From positions 1 through 64,000 of the forward strand of contig JBAMDO010000252.1 in assembly GCA_037074765.1 (NCBI GenBank): DNA of 64,000 bases. Reading direction: 5' to 3'. Origin of the DNA: Mansonella perstans (taxonomy: Eukaryota > Nematoda > Chromadorea > Rhabditida > Onchocercidae). The position numbers and the translations under genes are program-made. Numbering within the stretch: position 1 is the first letter of the stretch; the number at the start of each line of letters is the position of its first letter. The notes under the pieces were generated by a model that saw only the letters and a list, made by a program, of their open reading frames with translations, had not been told where the DNA came from and did not search any database. Below are positions 47,401 through 62,900 of the stretch, one piece after another.

Positions 47401-50400
47401 GCATACACGTGTGATATCATCATCTTGCGTACGAGCACCGCGTCGTTCTGAGAAACCTTCCATTACCATATGCTGAATTGCAGCACCAGTCCTAAAAATG
47501 TAAAATTATTTAAAATAAAAAGGAAAAATTTTTAATATATTAAAGGAAGCAAATAAAATTGAAATATTTTGATCAAAATAAAAGAAATAACAAATCCTGA
47601 AATCATTTCACTAACCTTGTAAGGCCTGTTAAGTACTGAATTTGTGATATTGCGTTGATAACAGATGCCTTATCAGTATATTGGCTTAGATCAAACTCAT
47701 GCCTAATTTGATCCGAATATTGTATCAAACCAACACGTGTATTGTCCAAACCAATATCAAACAATTCCACAAATTCTTGAATAAATCGTAGTACCTATGA
47801 AAAATCTTATTTTATTATTAATTGGTGCTGATTTCGATTTTAATTTAAGCTATTTTTTTTTAAAAAATTTTCCAAGTTTAAATTGACTTTTAAATAATTA
47901 CACTTTTAGCAAAATAAAATTTCCTTAATAAGAAAAACAATATAAATTGCTTTTTTTTGAAAACAAAGTTTTTACTTCATTTTTGAAAACGTAAGAGCCA
48001 ATTGATCCAGAACCATCAATCAAGAACATAAGATCAGTTCTTTGTTTTGGACAAGTCGTTTGCACCGTACATACTCGACCAGGTTGTAAGTTAGCATTGG
48101 ATGAAACATCAACAAATCCTGAATAGCACTGACAAGTGTAGGAATCCGGTGTATCGATACAATCAGCATTTTCATCACAAGTATTCAGAGTTCGATCGAG
48201 ACATTCATTACTGGCTGGAATTAAAACAGTATGTTGCATTCAGGAAAAAAAACTGGCAAAATTAGCTATATGTTTGTAAAAGTTGTAATATTTGAAACTA
48301 CTGAAACTTCAATATTTTGAATAATTATAAAAGCATTAGCAATATTTTTCTATCAACTTCATCAAACTTTAAATAAGCATAGTCGAAAAGATATCCCGGG
48401 AATTAACTTTTCGATTTGTCCAATAAATTTGTCTTTTGTCTAGTTAATTATTAATGATCTTTCTTTTCCGAAATATTTCCCTCAAATCTGACCATTACTA
48501 CAGCGACGTCCAGGAGCAAGTTGATATTGTGATGAGGTATCCACGAAACCATCATTACAAATGCACATATAACCATCGGTTGCATCGATGCATGTTGCAT
48601 GGATTGAACATTTGTGTATTCCCGCAGCACATTCATTAATCACTTTAATTAATTAAATATCATCGTTATCAAATTTCATTTTGAAAAATAAAATTTTTTG
48701 AAAAATGTCAACAAAAAAAATACAACTAAGAAGCGAAAAATTTTTGTACCTTTTTAATAATAAAATAATAAATGTTGAAATTTTAATATAACTGAAATTT
48801 TTTTTTTTAATACTTTCTATTTAATTGTATTCCGAAACAAGAAGAAAGAAAAAACACCTACATTCTTTACAAATTCTTCCGGGTTTTTTTTCTGGATCCG
48901 GTGAAATATCAATAAATCCTGGACGACACTGACACATGTACGAATCAAATGCGTTAGCACAAACTGCATTCTTATCGCAATCATTTGCACCAACACAAGC
49001 AGCATAGACTAGAAAAATAATTGAAAATTACAATCATTTTACCAATTTGAATTCCGGATTTACAATGAAAGAAATTGGCATCAAACTGACAAAAATAAGA
49101 AATGGATGATTATAATTTATTTTTGCAAATTAAAAACATAGATGTTATATTTACACTTATATTTTTAGTTTATTTAAATTCGCACAGTAATTTTTATGAG
49201 AAACATTATGCGAACAATTATCATTTGGAAAATTTAATGAGACAAAACAAAATGTTTATAATTTATACATGCATTTATCACTTATTTAGTGATAATAATG
49301 ATTAACCGTCATGAATTCTTTTCAACATTTAACTTGATGTCATCAGTAAACTAAAATGCGTTAGTACCTATAAAATCAGTTTGTAGCAAAATTAACCTGC
49401 AATCAAATTAACCTGTAATTTTTTCTTTTTTTTGTATAAATAGCAATAACTTACAACGGCACGTATCATCCGTAAATCTGAAAGCATTTTCAACACAATC
49501 ACAAACATATTTTCCACGTGATTTACGATCAGTACACACTTCATTGGTACCACATTTAGGTTTATCAGGATTGCAAGTAATTAATGAGCCTTTTAATGCA
49601 CTATTAGCATCATGCTTTTCTTGCTTAGGCTTACGACATACTCGACCTGGATAATGGGTGATATTGTGTGACGCGTCAACGAAACCTTTTAAACATGTAC
49701 AAATATACCTGGAAAAAAAAAAGTTTTATGATTAGTTATTTCTTTACTTTTCAATAATTCATTCAAATTTTCAAGATTTCAATTTAGAAAACAACACACA
49801 CATATAATTTATCAAAAAAAAACTTTAATTAGCTTCAAAAAAGAAGTAAAAAATCAAAATACTGTTAAATTTCTACAGTGCACATAAATTTATTCATTTA
49901 TTTTTCAAATTGATTAAATAAATTTAAAGTTTGTTGAAAATTTATACCCTTCCTTAGCATCTTCACAAATAGCATTCTCCGAACAATCATTCAACGATGG
50001 ATTCAAGCATTCATTTATCGCTTTGACACAACGACGACCAGGTAAACGTTCAAATGAATTGGATATATCAGCAAAACCAGGACGACAACTAAAAGTACAT
50101 AGAATAATTGCTTTTCTACATTGAAATATATGAACTAGTATAATTTAATCTATTAGTTTCATTTTTATATTTTGAATTGAAATTTAGGAATTTGAATTGC
50201 AAATTTGAATTTAATTTATGTATTAAAAAATACCTGCATGTATAATCTTCATCTGTATCAATACATACAGCATTCGGATCACAATCAACGTGATATTTCT
50301 TTGGATCAGCACATTCATTTATTCGTATACGACAAGTTCGTCCCGGTGTACCACGTGGTGATATATCCGCAAAACCACTCTTACAACGACAAGTATAACC

Positions 50401-53400
50401 ATCAGCCTATAAATAATGTAAAGTTAACAAAATTTAATACTTTGAAAAAAAAAACGAATTGTAATTTTCATGTCTTCTTTTTAAAGAAAAAAATTAATTT
50501 CAGTGTAATTAACTGAATTTTTGACAAATTTTTGTTTAAGGAAAAATGAATGAGTTGTTCTATTTTTTTGTCCTCAATTTTTTTTTTTCCTTTTTTTTTG
50601 CATTCCTTTTCAAATGATACCATAGTGATACCATAATCTTTTCTTTTACTTTTTACCTGATCAATACAATCAGCATCTGAAGCACAATCATTAAGACGTT
50701 GATCATCACATTCATTAATTACTAAACATCGACCATCAGGTAAACGATCATATCCGGTTGCACATTGACATTTGTATGTACCATTAACAAACAGACATAC
50801 TTCTTTTTTCTTCGCATCACAACTCAACGGATCATTGACATCACATTCTGGTGGTTCCGGAATAACTGCTTTAAAAAAAGAAAAGGTTTTAAAGAAACAA
50901 GTTTGTATATATGTTTGGTTGTAGATGTGTACGTATGTGTGTGTGTGTGTATGTATTAGTCTGTATCTGCCTGTGTTATGTTTCATTTTTTTATCCTTAA
51001 CCTAAATTTTTCATTTAATTACATATTTTTACAAAAGTTTAAACAAACCTTTTCTTTTTGTTTCTACTCATTTTCTTCTTTCTCCGTCTTATTATCAGTA
51101 ATATTGACCTTTTTTTTTTTAATAATTTGAAATAACAAGTAATAATTGAGCATATATTTGTTAATTAAATCAATCAAAATTTATTTAGCACAATTAACTG
51201 AATAATTAATTTTGTCAATTTAAATTAGATAAAATTATTCGTTGTCAATTAAGACAATAAATTTAAACTTCAAACCCCGAACACAAACACGTCCAGGATG
51301 ATTAGAAAGATCTGGACTTTCGTCACGAAATCCATCACGGCATCGACAAGTAAACAAATCAGCGGTATCAATGCAAGATGCAGAAGATGAGCAATCATGT
51401 TCACCAGTTGCACATTCATTTATTACTCTTAAAGGAATGCATAATTAATTCCGGAAAAGAAGCATTTTAATTTCTTATTTTACTAAATAATTTAATTACG
51501 TAATTATTTAATGCAATACAATAAATGATTAATACTTATTGCACTTTAATAAATTTGATAGAATTCTTTTTGATAATTAATGAATTAAATAGTTTGCAAT
51601 TAACCATATTTCATCTTTAATTAGTTAGTAATAATAATATACACTGCATAAATTTTTGCTTAGCACAATTACCGCTGATTAAGACTTTTGATTAAAACTG
51701 AGACACTTTTTTTTTTTAAAACTTTAAACTTTACTAACTTTCGACAAACATGCCCGGCAGCCATGCCATGCTGGCGAGAAATATCAACATAACCTGAGAA
51801 ACATTCACAAACTGGTCCGAGTTCTGTTTCATGACATTCTGCTTCTTTGGCACATTGAATATTGGCACATACATTCGCTGCAAAAAAAACCATAATCCAA
51901 ATATTCAAAAAAATTTACACAAACAAACAAATTTCAATCAATTAAAATTTTGCCTGAAAAGTAAATTTAATTTTAGCAATTATTGTCAAAAATTTATCAA
52001 AAATTCAAATTTTTTGAATTTTATTTTATTTTTTTATTAAGATTATTTGATTTATTTGTGAAGAAAAAAATTAAAAAAATTAAGGACAATAATTAGCTTA
52101 ATTAACAATAATTAACTTACAATAATTATTACAATAATTACATTTATTTTTCCTGTTATTTTTTAGTATTTCAATCGATCGACGTTTAAACAATCTTTAA
52201 ATTTTAAAACCAATCTTAAATAAATTCAATTTCATTCATTTTTAATTAACTTTACCACTTTGTAATTTCAATACCTTTCTTACAGTTACGGCCAGATGCA
52301 TGTTGCGGATCTGGACTAATATCGGTCCAGCCTGGCTTACATTGACATGTGTAACCATCCAGTGTATCTTCACACTTTGCATTTTCATCACATTTATGTG
52401 TACCAAGGATACATTCATTAACTACTGCAAAAACTATTATTTTATACGGAAAAATTTAATGTAATATCAATAAATTTAAAAAATCTATTTCGAAAAAAAA
52501 ATTTTTTAAATTTGCAAAATTTTCAAAAAATAACAAATTTAGCAAACAGTGAATTTGACAACTTAATATATTGATGTCCTGTCATTCATTCTGTCTCCAT
52601 CAACATAATATCACTTTTTTTGATAATATTAAAATTTAAATTTACCTTACAAACGTACAAGAACAAAAAAAAAAATTAACCAGTACTTTGCTTAATTATT
52701 TTTCTAAAAGAAAAAATAACACGAAAAAAAAATCTCAATACAAATATGCATTTTCCATGTATTTCATTAATATTGTTTATATTTTACGTACTGCAGAAAA
52801 TATGTCAATATTTACATGTTTGCGTGGAAATGCTTATGAAAAAAGATGAAAAAATTAATTTAAATAGAAAAAAATGAAACATTTTTCTCCTCATCTTTTT
52901 TTTTTTTTCAAATTTCACCTTAATATTATTGATGACACATAAAAATGAATGCATATGTCACAATCAAATAAAATTCAAAATTTGTCAATTTAAAAAAAAA
53001 AAAAAAAAAACGTGGAAGAGAAGAAAAGTAATAAAGAATGTTAATGTAATAATTTTGCACTACAAAATAAATCGCCGTGAAATATTTCTGATTTTGGTTT
53101 GAACATAAAAATGACAAAATATTTAATGGCATTTTTTAAATTCAAATATATTAAATTTTAAAAAATAAAATAAAATCCAATTGTTTTTATTTGCAAATTA
53201 TCACACTTTCTTTTTTTGTTATTTTATCTTCAAAAGAAAGAAAACAAAGAAATTTTTTTTCTTTTAAATAATAGAAGAAACAGATAAGTTCATATGGCTA
53301 TATGAACTATGAACTATGACATTTCTTTTTCCTCATTCTCTCTCTTCCACACACACACACAACTAATTATTTCGCTTAACTTTTTTTCATGTGAAAATTT

Positions 53401-53841
53401 TTCTTTCTTTATTTCTCAATATAACAAAAAAAATTTACATCACAAGTCAATTGACTTGATTGAACATTTGTCTTTTTTATTTTTTGATTAAAAATAAAAT
53501 TGGGAAAAGAAATTATTGTAAGAGAGAGAGAGAGACGAAAAAAGAAGATGAAAAAAAGTGAGAAAAGAAGAAAAGAATTCAATTTATATTAAAATATTTG
53601 AAAAAAAATTTTTTCAAATAGATTTGTTTCGATAAAAAAGTTTTGAAAATGAATGAATTGCTTTCATTTTTCTTTTTTTTCTTTCTTTTCATCTTTTTTT
53701 TTGCCAGAATCAGAAGACAAAATAAGTAAATCATTTGAAGAACATCAAAAGATGGCGTAACGAAAGTAAATCTTTCTCTCTCCTTCTCTCTCTCCTCCTT
53801 TCTCTTCTTTTAACGATACAATAATTAACAATTAAAATTTG

Positions 53842-53928
<87 letters not shown>

Positions 53929-56900
53929 CATCACCATTATAAGATATCATCATTAAAATACCATCATTTATTACAGTCGTCATAACCACTACAATCATTA
54001 AATTCTCTTTTTCATCCTTTCCCTTTTTTTTCATCTGTCTCATCTTTCTTCATTGTGAAATTGGGACATTTTATGACTTTAAAAGAATCTATCACCAAAA
54101 GTTTTATATTAAAAAGCTTTCATAATTGCATCATAATTTGATTCAGTAATAATAGAATTTCAAGTTAATACAAATAAAAGATCGATATTTACATCAATTA
54201 TACTATTTGATCTTTTTTTTCCAAAATTCATCTTATTATTTATAATTTTAATTTCATTAATTTTAATTGAAAAAAACCAATAAATAAATATATGCAAAAA
54301 TATTTGCATATATATCGTTTCTCTTTCTTAATTACTTCATTATTTGTAATTTCAATTCAATTAATCGAAATTTTAATTAATTGAAAATTTAACTAACTGA
54401 AATTAGGAAAAAAAACTTTCCGCTTTCTTCTTTACATTTATAATAATTAATTTTATTGATCACTGCAAACTTAAGTAATCATTTGTTATATTTAGAATAT
54501 TTTCAAAAACTTCAGTTTTTTTTGTTCAGCGTTGAAACCGCTGAACAATAATTGTGTCGAAATGTAAACTGAGTTCAAATTTAAGTATTGTCAAATTATT
54601 TATTAATGAATTTTTATTCCATTTTCAAAACAAATAAAATGTTTTTTTTTACACCTATGAACTTGTAATTGACGCCAGATATATGTTGCTGCTATTATTA
54701 ACTGTTTGCTTCTTTTTCCAAGTTTTTGAAAATTTAAAATTTAAATCATGCACAACTTTGAAGTAGAAAGTGTTTTCATTTTTATAACTAACTTTTTTTG
54801 CATTTTCTTCCGGGAAAGCGTGGATCAGTTGAGATGTCGGCAAAACCATTCGGGCACTTGCATTGAAAATAGCCCGGTTGTTCGCTGTAACATTCTGCTA
54901 CCGGATCGCAATCATGCAATGATTCATCCTGACATGGATCGGTTACTGAAAAAAAAATTAACAATATTCATAATTTCGATTGTAAAACTAATTCAAATCA
55001 AAATTGAAAATTTAGTTTTCATGAAATAATATCAGTTAACAGAATGAATAAGTATGATATGAAAGTTCTAAAAAAGCCAAAAAAATAATTTCAAATTTTT
55101 GTATTCAATTCATTTTTTGCTATTTCTATAATTAAAAATTTCTGTCTAATTTTAATTAAAAAGATTTAAAAATTTTCAAAGCCAACGAAAATTTTCTGAT
55201 ATTTTCTAATAATTCTTTTTTTCGTAGTATTTTGTTTAAAATCAATTCTGAATATTTTATCAAAAAAGCAAATCATTCGCATTTTTTTTTTTACAAAATA
55301 AATTTTTTCTTTTAAAATATTTTTTTTGATGAAATATAAAAATATAACTTGTTTTTTCATTATTAATTGAAATTTCATTTCGTCCACAATTTATCCATCA
55401 TTTTATTAAATTATAATATTTTTCCTTTTCTTTTCTGTTAATTATTCAAAATTACTTAATTATTTGAGTTGTAGCAATTTACTCTCTTGCAGTGATGGGC
55501 CAGTGGTGCAAACAAATCAATAGAAGTGAAGGAATAGTGAATGAATAAATTTCACTCTGTTGTTAGTATTCCTCATACAGAAATTAATATTTCTTCAAAA
55601 TTTTTATTGCATTAGAAATTTTGAATGGATTTTAAAAATTTGTTATGAGTGTTTGAATTAGGCCTCGTTTCGTTTTACATGCAAATATATGTGGCAATAT
55701 TTAATGTGCCAAAAAAACAATGGAATGTAATGCAACAAAAACCGGAATTGTCATAAAATAGATTCCTTCATTTTTCAAACTTTTTTCTTATCACTCTTCC
55801 TCTCCGTTTTTTTTCCAGCTTGTTTTGCTGGCTTAATGAATTGTCTATATGATTAATTAGATATGAATGACGACATTTCAAAATCCCATCAATTAAATTT
55901 TGATAAGAAAAAAAAAGAACTGGAAATAAAGGCAATATTTGTTCTATACATTGATATATCGTTGATGCATTGCAATAATTATAATATTAATTACCGTAAT
56001 GATAACAAGTAATACTAATGAGTAAAATAATATTAAATGATATATTAAAAATTATAACAATATTATGGCATTGATTAATAATAATAGCACTGATAATAAT
56101 AATATTAATAGCAAGAATAATAATATTAATATTGATAACAATAATACCGATTATAGCAATAATATTAATCGTATTAATAATAATATTAAGAGCAAATGGA
56201 ATAATGATAACTGATAAAAATAAAAACAATTAATGATAATAAGTTATAACAGCAAAGAATGATAATAGTAAAACAACCAACAGTCATTAACAATCGTAAT
56301 AATTAATAATAGTAATGAATGACAGGAATGTATTAATAATTACGATAATGATAATTGGTAATAATAATAACAAGAAGAAATATAGTAATAATTACTGATT
56401 AGAAAACTTTTAAATATTTTTTTTAGTCTAAATGTAAAAAATGGGAAAGAAAATAGGCACATATTTTTTACGTTTCTTTACATCTGAACAGAAGCATATC
56501 ATTGGGAAACGGAAATAAAATTTAAAAATAGTTGGGACTGAATTAAGAAACTGAATAAAATTGGAATTCAAATTAATTTCACTGGAAGTTAACAAAAAAA
56601 AAAAAAAAAAACACAAAAAGCACTAATGAATGTAAATAATTTTATTCCTTTATTTTAATTAATACAGAGAAAAAAGGAATGAAAAAAATATGCATGCGCA
56701 TGTATAAAAAATAAGATAAAATATTGATGAGAAAGAAAAAAAGCAAGTAAAAAAAATATATTTTTTTATGAATAATAATATGCATGTACTAGATAAAATA
56801 CAAAAAAGAGAATGGAGAAAAAGAAAAATATGCGGAAATTTATCATTCTTTTCTTTATTTTAAAATTTCATTTCATTTTTAATATGAAGTGAATTAATAC

Positions 56901-59900
56901 TATTGTGCAACATTGTTGAGACATGAAGAAAATGGAAAAACAAATTATTAGTTGCATTTTTTAGAATTTTTAATTTTTGTCCTTTTATGTGTTTATTCAT
57001 TTACCTCATCAATTTTTGTATGTTTATAGCCCTATTGTATAATTCATTTTTTTTTCTTTTTCTTTAAAATACAAAATGAAAAAAAAGTTTGGAAAAAATG
57101 CGCAAATAAAAATAAAGCTGAAAGAGAAAGCAGAAGAAAAAGTGAGGTGAAAAGATTGAGGGAAAAAAGGGAAAATTGAATCACAGGAAAAAAAAATAGT
57201 TTAAATTTGAAATTAAGAAAAAATGGCTTAAAAAAAAGAAACAAAAATTAAATTAAATAAATTAAGCAATTATTTTTCAAAATATCAAAATTATATTTTG
57301 CAAAAAATATGTCACCAACGCTTTATCTTTTTATCTCTTTTCATTTGGCATCCCATTGTTTGAATTTATCAAAATGGATATTTAGGACATTGTTATTATC
57401 ATTGAAATCACATAATGTTATTTATTCATGCGACTAAAATATATTTTTAAATTTTTTGATTTAAAATTAAACGATTTCAAAAATAAGATTTAAATCAGCA
57501 CGAAGATCCAAAAACAACTGTTGTTTGTTTTGTTGCAATTAATAAATTAAAAAATTTAGTCCAAATGAATTTTTTCATTTTTGAAAAAAAAGTAAACGAA
57601 GAAAAAAGTAATTGAGAACAGAAGAAAAAAACAATTCATATTAAAAATAATTAATATGAATTATTCATTGATTTAATTAATACCGTAGTTTTCCATGTCT
57701 CTTTGTTTTTTTTTTCTTTCATTTCAGAGGATAAGATTAATGTGTGATAGTGATAATGAATATTTTTATTTAATATTTGGGATTAATCATTTTCGATTAT
57801 ACATTTTCTATATCAGTGAGATTTATTAATCTAATTTTCAGGGTATTCGATCCATTCATTCAAACGATATTTCAGTAGAAAAATTAGATTAAATCATAGA
57901 TGTGCAATAGTGATATCACAGATTAATGCAACACCAATAATATCATTTTATGAATTATAATATCTAAGCAACAATTGCAATTTTCAAATAATACGAAATT
58001 TTAAATGTTCTTTTATAAACTAACTTATAATATGTATATTAATATGGTCAAACTTAAATTGACAAGCTCGGCAATTTGTTTATGAACACTTATTAAATAA
58101 ATTATTTCGAGTTATTAATTAGTTTCATTATGAAAAGTCTGACAGTTATCTTCTGAACTTTCAAATAAATCTAAGTAATACGCCTGTCTGACAAGCTGTG
58201 AAGTAAGAAAAAAAAGAACTGCAGTAACTCACTTGAAGCATTGATTAAAATTAATTGCGATGTCACAACAACAGTAATAACTAATGTTGCAGCAAGCAAC
58301 AGTTGCATTTAGCAGAAACAATTATCTTTCTTTCAGGAATAGTAATCCAAAATTGAAAAATTTAGAATTAATTCCAGTTAAAGAGATTATGAAGGAGAAA
58401 TGAAGTTTACTGAAAAAAAAAGTAAAAGTTTTCTTCGTGTTTTCTTTTTTTTTGTTTCTGAATAAAAATTGAAAAACGGAAAATTAATGAAGTGGAAATA
58501 GTTTTGAGATTATTAGTAGTAGTAGTAGCAGCAGCAGTAGTAGTAGTAATTTAATTAAATAACAGAAGAATAATATAGATATATGATTCCGTTATAAGCT
58601 TAAGTTTATTTTGATCCGAATCCGAAATAATTCGTTTGATTATATAACTCAAATTGACCCAAACCACAACCGTTAATATATACAGTTATTATTATAAGAC
58701 TGTTGCTCGAATTTCGTCCGGTTGAAAATTCTTCTTTGATCGGCAAAAGGGTAACAACAGAATGGGTAGTAGAAGATCGACCACCCTAAAATTACCCTTC
58801 CCCTTCATCCTCTCTTCCCACCTCCTTTTCATATCTTCTACAACCATCGATCTCAACCCGCTATAACCCAACCTCTCCTTTTACTTTATCCCACTCTCTT
58901 ATTCTTCCCCTTCTTTTCCTATTAATTATAATCTCAACCTTTCCTTCAGTTGTATTTCAACTCTCGACCTCTAATATATATGCTATCAACCACAACGGTA
59001 GCACACAGGTGAACAGACTAAATTGAACTAAATTGAGCCGACCATTTCGTTGACCTTTTTCATGTATCGTCGTTCCATGGAGATAAATATATTTATATAT
59101 ATTCCTAATTCTACCACAATATTCTATTCTTTTCTCATCTCTTCCATCTTGTCTTTCTCGATTAAAAATACCAATAGATTCTGCTCCAAGTATTCAAAGG
59201 ACAAATCATCATCAACTACAGCAATTACTCGTGCTATTACCGCAATTCACTGTTGAATTTCCCACATCATTCGAAGGAATGCAATGATATGTTAGCTAAT
59301 AATTACAAACATTTACTCCAGAAATTTCTTCTTTTTATTTTTTTAAAATCTCCTCAATCTTTGTTTCAAATCATTTCTATTTGTTTCTTTTACTTAATAT
59401 TTGCAAAAAATTTACTTCATTTCAATCTTACAAAAATTGAAATAAATTGGGAAAAACGTATTCACCACAATATGCATTAACACAATTATCAAATTGTAGG
59501 ATTTGTATCATTGCATACTACAGTAATCTTTTTAGTAGTATCTAAAGTTATTAATGTAATTGAATACTTTCATCTTTCTTCGTTTTCTTTTTGCTCGGTT
59601 AATATTAGAAAAAAAAAAAAAAGTAACAACAAAAAAAAGAAATACAAGATCATACCTGCTTTGGAACAATTTGTTCCCGGATTTGCAGGATCCAAATCAA
59701 TATAGCCATCGATGCAACGACATACGAAACCATCCTTTGTACCAATGCATTTCGATTCTTTCGATTGACATCCAGTAAAATTCGGCGAATCACACGAATT
59801 GTTCACTAAAAAAAAAATAAATCATACGATGAATAAATTAATCGATTTTATTTTTTTGGCTCTTTTTTTTTCTAATACATTTCATTATGTTCGCTTAAAT

Positions 59901-62900
59901 TAAAAAAAAATATAATCTCTTCTGAACTTATTTTTTTTATCAAAAATTTTCACGTAAATGAATCATGCAATAAGCTACTATGCTATTATAGTTTAATATT
60001 TTGAATTTTTTTATGAAAAAATTTAGATTTAAATTAAAATATCAAAACTGTTCAAATTTTCAATTATGACTACCACAAATGAAATAAAAAATAATAAAAC
60101 ACAGAAGGGAAAAAGAAAGAAAGAAAAGATTTACATTTGAAACAATTTCGACCGGGTTTATTGATCGGATCCGGTGATTTATCCGTAAAGCCATGTGGAC
60201 ATTTGCATGTGAAACCATACGTCATATCAATGCATGTTGCTTTCGGGTCACAATCCGCTAAGCCCACTTGACATTCATTGGTCACTGAAAATTTGAATTG
60301 TTTAAAAATAAAAAAGGAAATATGAATTGTTTATAATATTAAACAAAAGAAGAAAAAAGAATTTTTTCCAATACATTGTAAATCCAATTAATGACCAATA
60401 GCTGATATTATCAGTGATCATGTGAAGGTCATCAATTAATTCTATGTGATTATGTCATTGACAATAAATTGATTGTTTATTGTATGATTTATTGCCTGTA
60501 ATTATTAGTAAATGACAGCAATTTCTGCTGCCCTCTTATCACTAGACATCATTGAAAAGGGAATTAATAATTTCAAAATTACCTATGATATTTTTCAGAA
60601 ATGACATTGGATGATGTGAAACATGGTCTCGACAAATGGGAAAGGAAGAGTTTGAATCTCATATAAGTCATTTAAATCACTTCTTTATTTAGTGATAATT
60701 TTTTTCATTATATTGATTGATATTATTAATATCATTATCATTGTTAGCATTATCACTATTTTAATTAATGTTTTAATGAATTGGCAATATAAATGTAGTT
60801 AAAATGATGGCATTCAATTTTAATCCAAATAATTACTTGTTGTTATTACCAATAACAACAACCAGGTAATCATTGTCATTATCAGTATTTTTACTCTTAT
60901 CATTAACATTATTTTAAGTGAAACTTTAATTATTAAAAAATGCACAATCTACGATGCTTAAATTATTTAAGATAGTTTTATTTCAAATTAAAAATTCAAA
61001 TCATTATTCAATTAGATGTGTCAACTTCACAGTGTTTTTACAATGGATCATTTTTATACATTAATTAATTAATTGAAATTCGATACTATTACATCTTTTT
61101 TTTTGCCATCATATCATGGAAAATTACACTTATCAAGTAAAAGTTTTTTTTTCTTGTTAATTGATTTTGTCTGAATCTAAACTCCATTAATATTAATTAC
61201 TTTTTCAATATTCCGTGTGATCAAATTTCGTAAGGCAAACATTTGAAATTTACTGTCAATAGAACAGGATTTAAATTAAAATTAAACTTGATTACACACA
61301 TTTATGACATTTCCGTCCTGGATTTCTTGCACCACCATCCGAAACATCAACATAACCAGCACGACAACGACACGTATAACCGATTGGTTTATCAATACAC
61401 TCTGCATTGTCATCACACTGATTTGCTGTTTGTGATGCACATTCATCCACCACTGCATATTTCAATAAGTTTTAATTTTTAAATTATGTTTCAATATCAA
61501 TATTTCGAACACTATTGTACATTAAAAATCACATTAGTATTATTCGCATTTTCAATTTTTTTTTTTATTTGAGAAATTCCATTTTGAAATAACAAAGAAA
61601 AAAGAGAGCGGAAAAGAAAAAATGTCCGAATTTTTGCGCAAAAAAAAAGAATTAATAGCTTTCGAATTTTGAAACAAAATTTTTTGTCATCAAAAAAAAT
61701 AAATAAATTCTTAATTTTAATTTTTTAAATTTCTAATTTAAGGGAGGTGAGAAAAATTGATTCCTTGATTTCGCGTAATAATTGCAAGAAATTCAATTTA
61801 ATTCCAATTCAAAATTATTTTTGGTTAAAAATTTTTGAACAAAATTTTTTTTCTATTTTTTTTTAAAAAGCAGCAAGTTCAATTTTCTTTTAATATGTAT
61901 TGCATGCATGCATCATTAATCACGACTAAATCTTTCGCAAAATGACCTTCAGGATAAATTAAATTAAATTAAATGAAGAAGGAAAAAGAAAAGAAAAGCT
62001 ACATACTTACTGCTGCAATTACAATTGCAATAAACAATTGCAATGTGATGTATTTACTGATTAAATAAAAAAAATCTAACTTATATTCAAGAAGTAAGAA
62101 ACCTGGGATCAATCAAACTAAGTAATCACTGATTGATTCAATGATCGATCAAATCTGCTATTATAATTGGTCTATCTGTGCAGAGAAGTATTTGAAAGTG
62201 AAAATATTGCAAATGTTTAAAAATTAGGACTAAAATTGGAATTGTTAAAAAACTTATAAAAAAAACTAAAAATTAGCCAAGGTTAATTGGATTTTTTTCC
62301 TGAAATTATTAATAAAATGTCTGTAATTATTAAATGAATAAATGACAGTTTGTGAACATACATTTAGCGCATTTTATGCCAGGGCGCGTCTTTGGTGATT
62401 GTGATGTATCAATGAAGCCTTCATTGCAGAAACATTCATAGGACAGTACGCTATCCATGCATGATGCATTTGGATCACAATCATTCAATTCTGGTTTAGC
62501 GCATTCATTTACTAAATTAAAATTGATTTCGAGCATTCATTTACTGAATTAAAATTATTTAAATTTAAATGTCCGTCTTCATGCACAGTGCATTTGGATC
62601 ACAATCATTTAATTCCGGTCTAGCATATTTATTTACTAAAATAAAATTGATATGTATGATCGATTAAGTAGATGTGATGAAACTCAAATTTAAATTTAAT
62701 TCTTAAATTTTACTCAAGCACATATTAGCCATACGAGTTCCATTGTGTGCACATGTGCAACGATAACGACCAGATAAGTCTGACAAGCATACCTCACCAT
62801 AACCTGAAAAATAAGTGTTTATTATTATTTGAGCTGAATGTAAATTTAAATTCAGTGGATTGGAAATTTGACCGTTGACCACTGAAAAGAAAGAAACATT

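Noticed and set aside
53731..54043. Minus-strand frames with long poly-Ile or poly-Asn
   Set aside because: They are translations of the ATT microsatellite within an intron.
55966..56229. Hydrophobic frame rich in isoleucine
   Set aside because: Low-complexity AAT-type repeats give such frames by chance.
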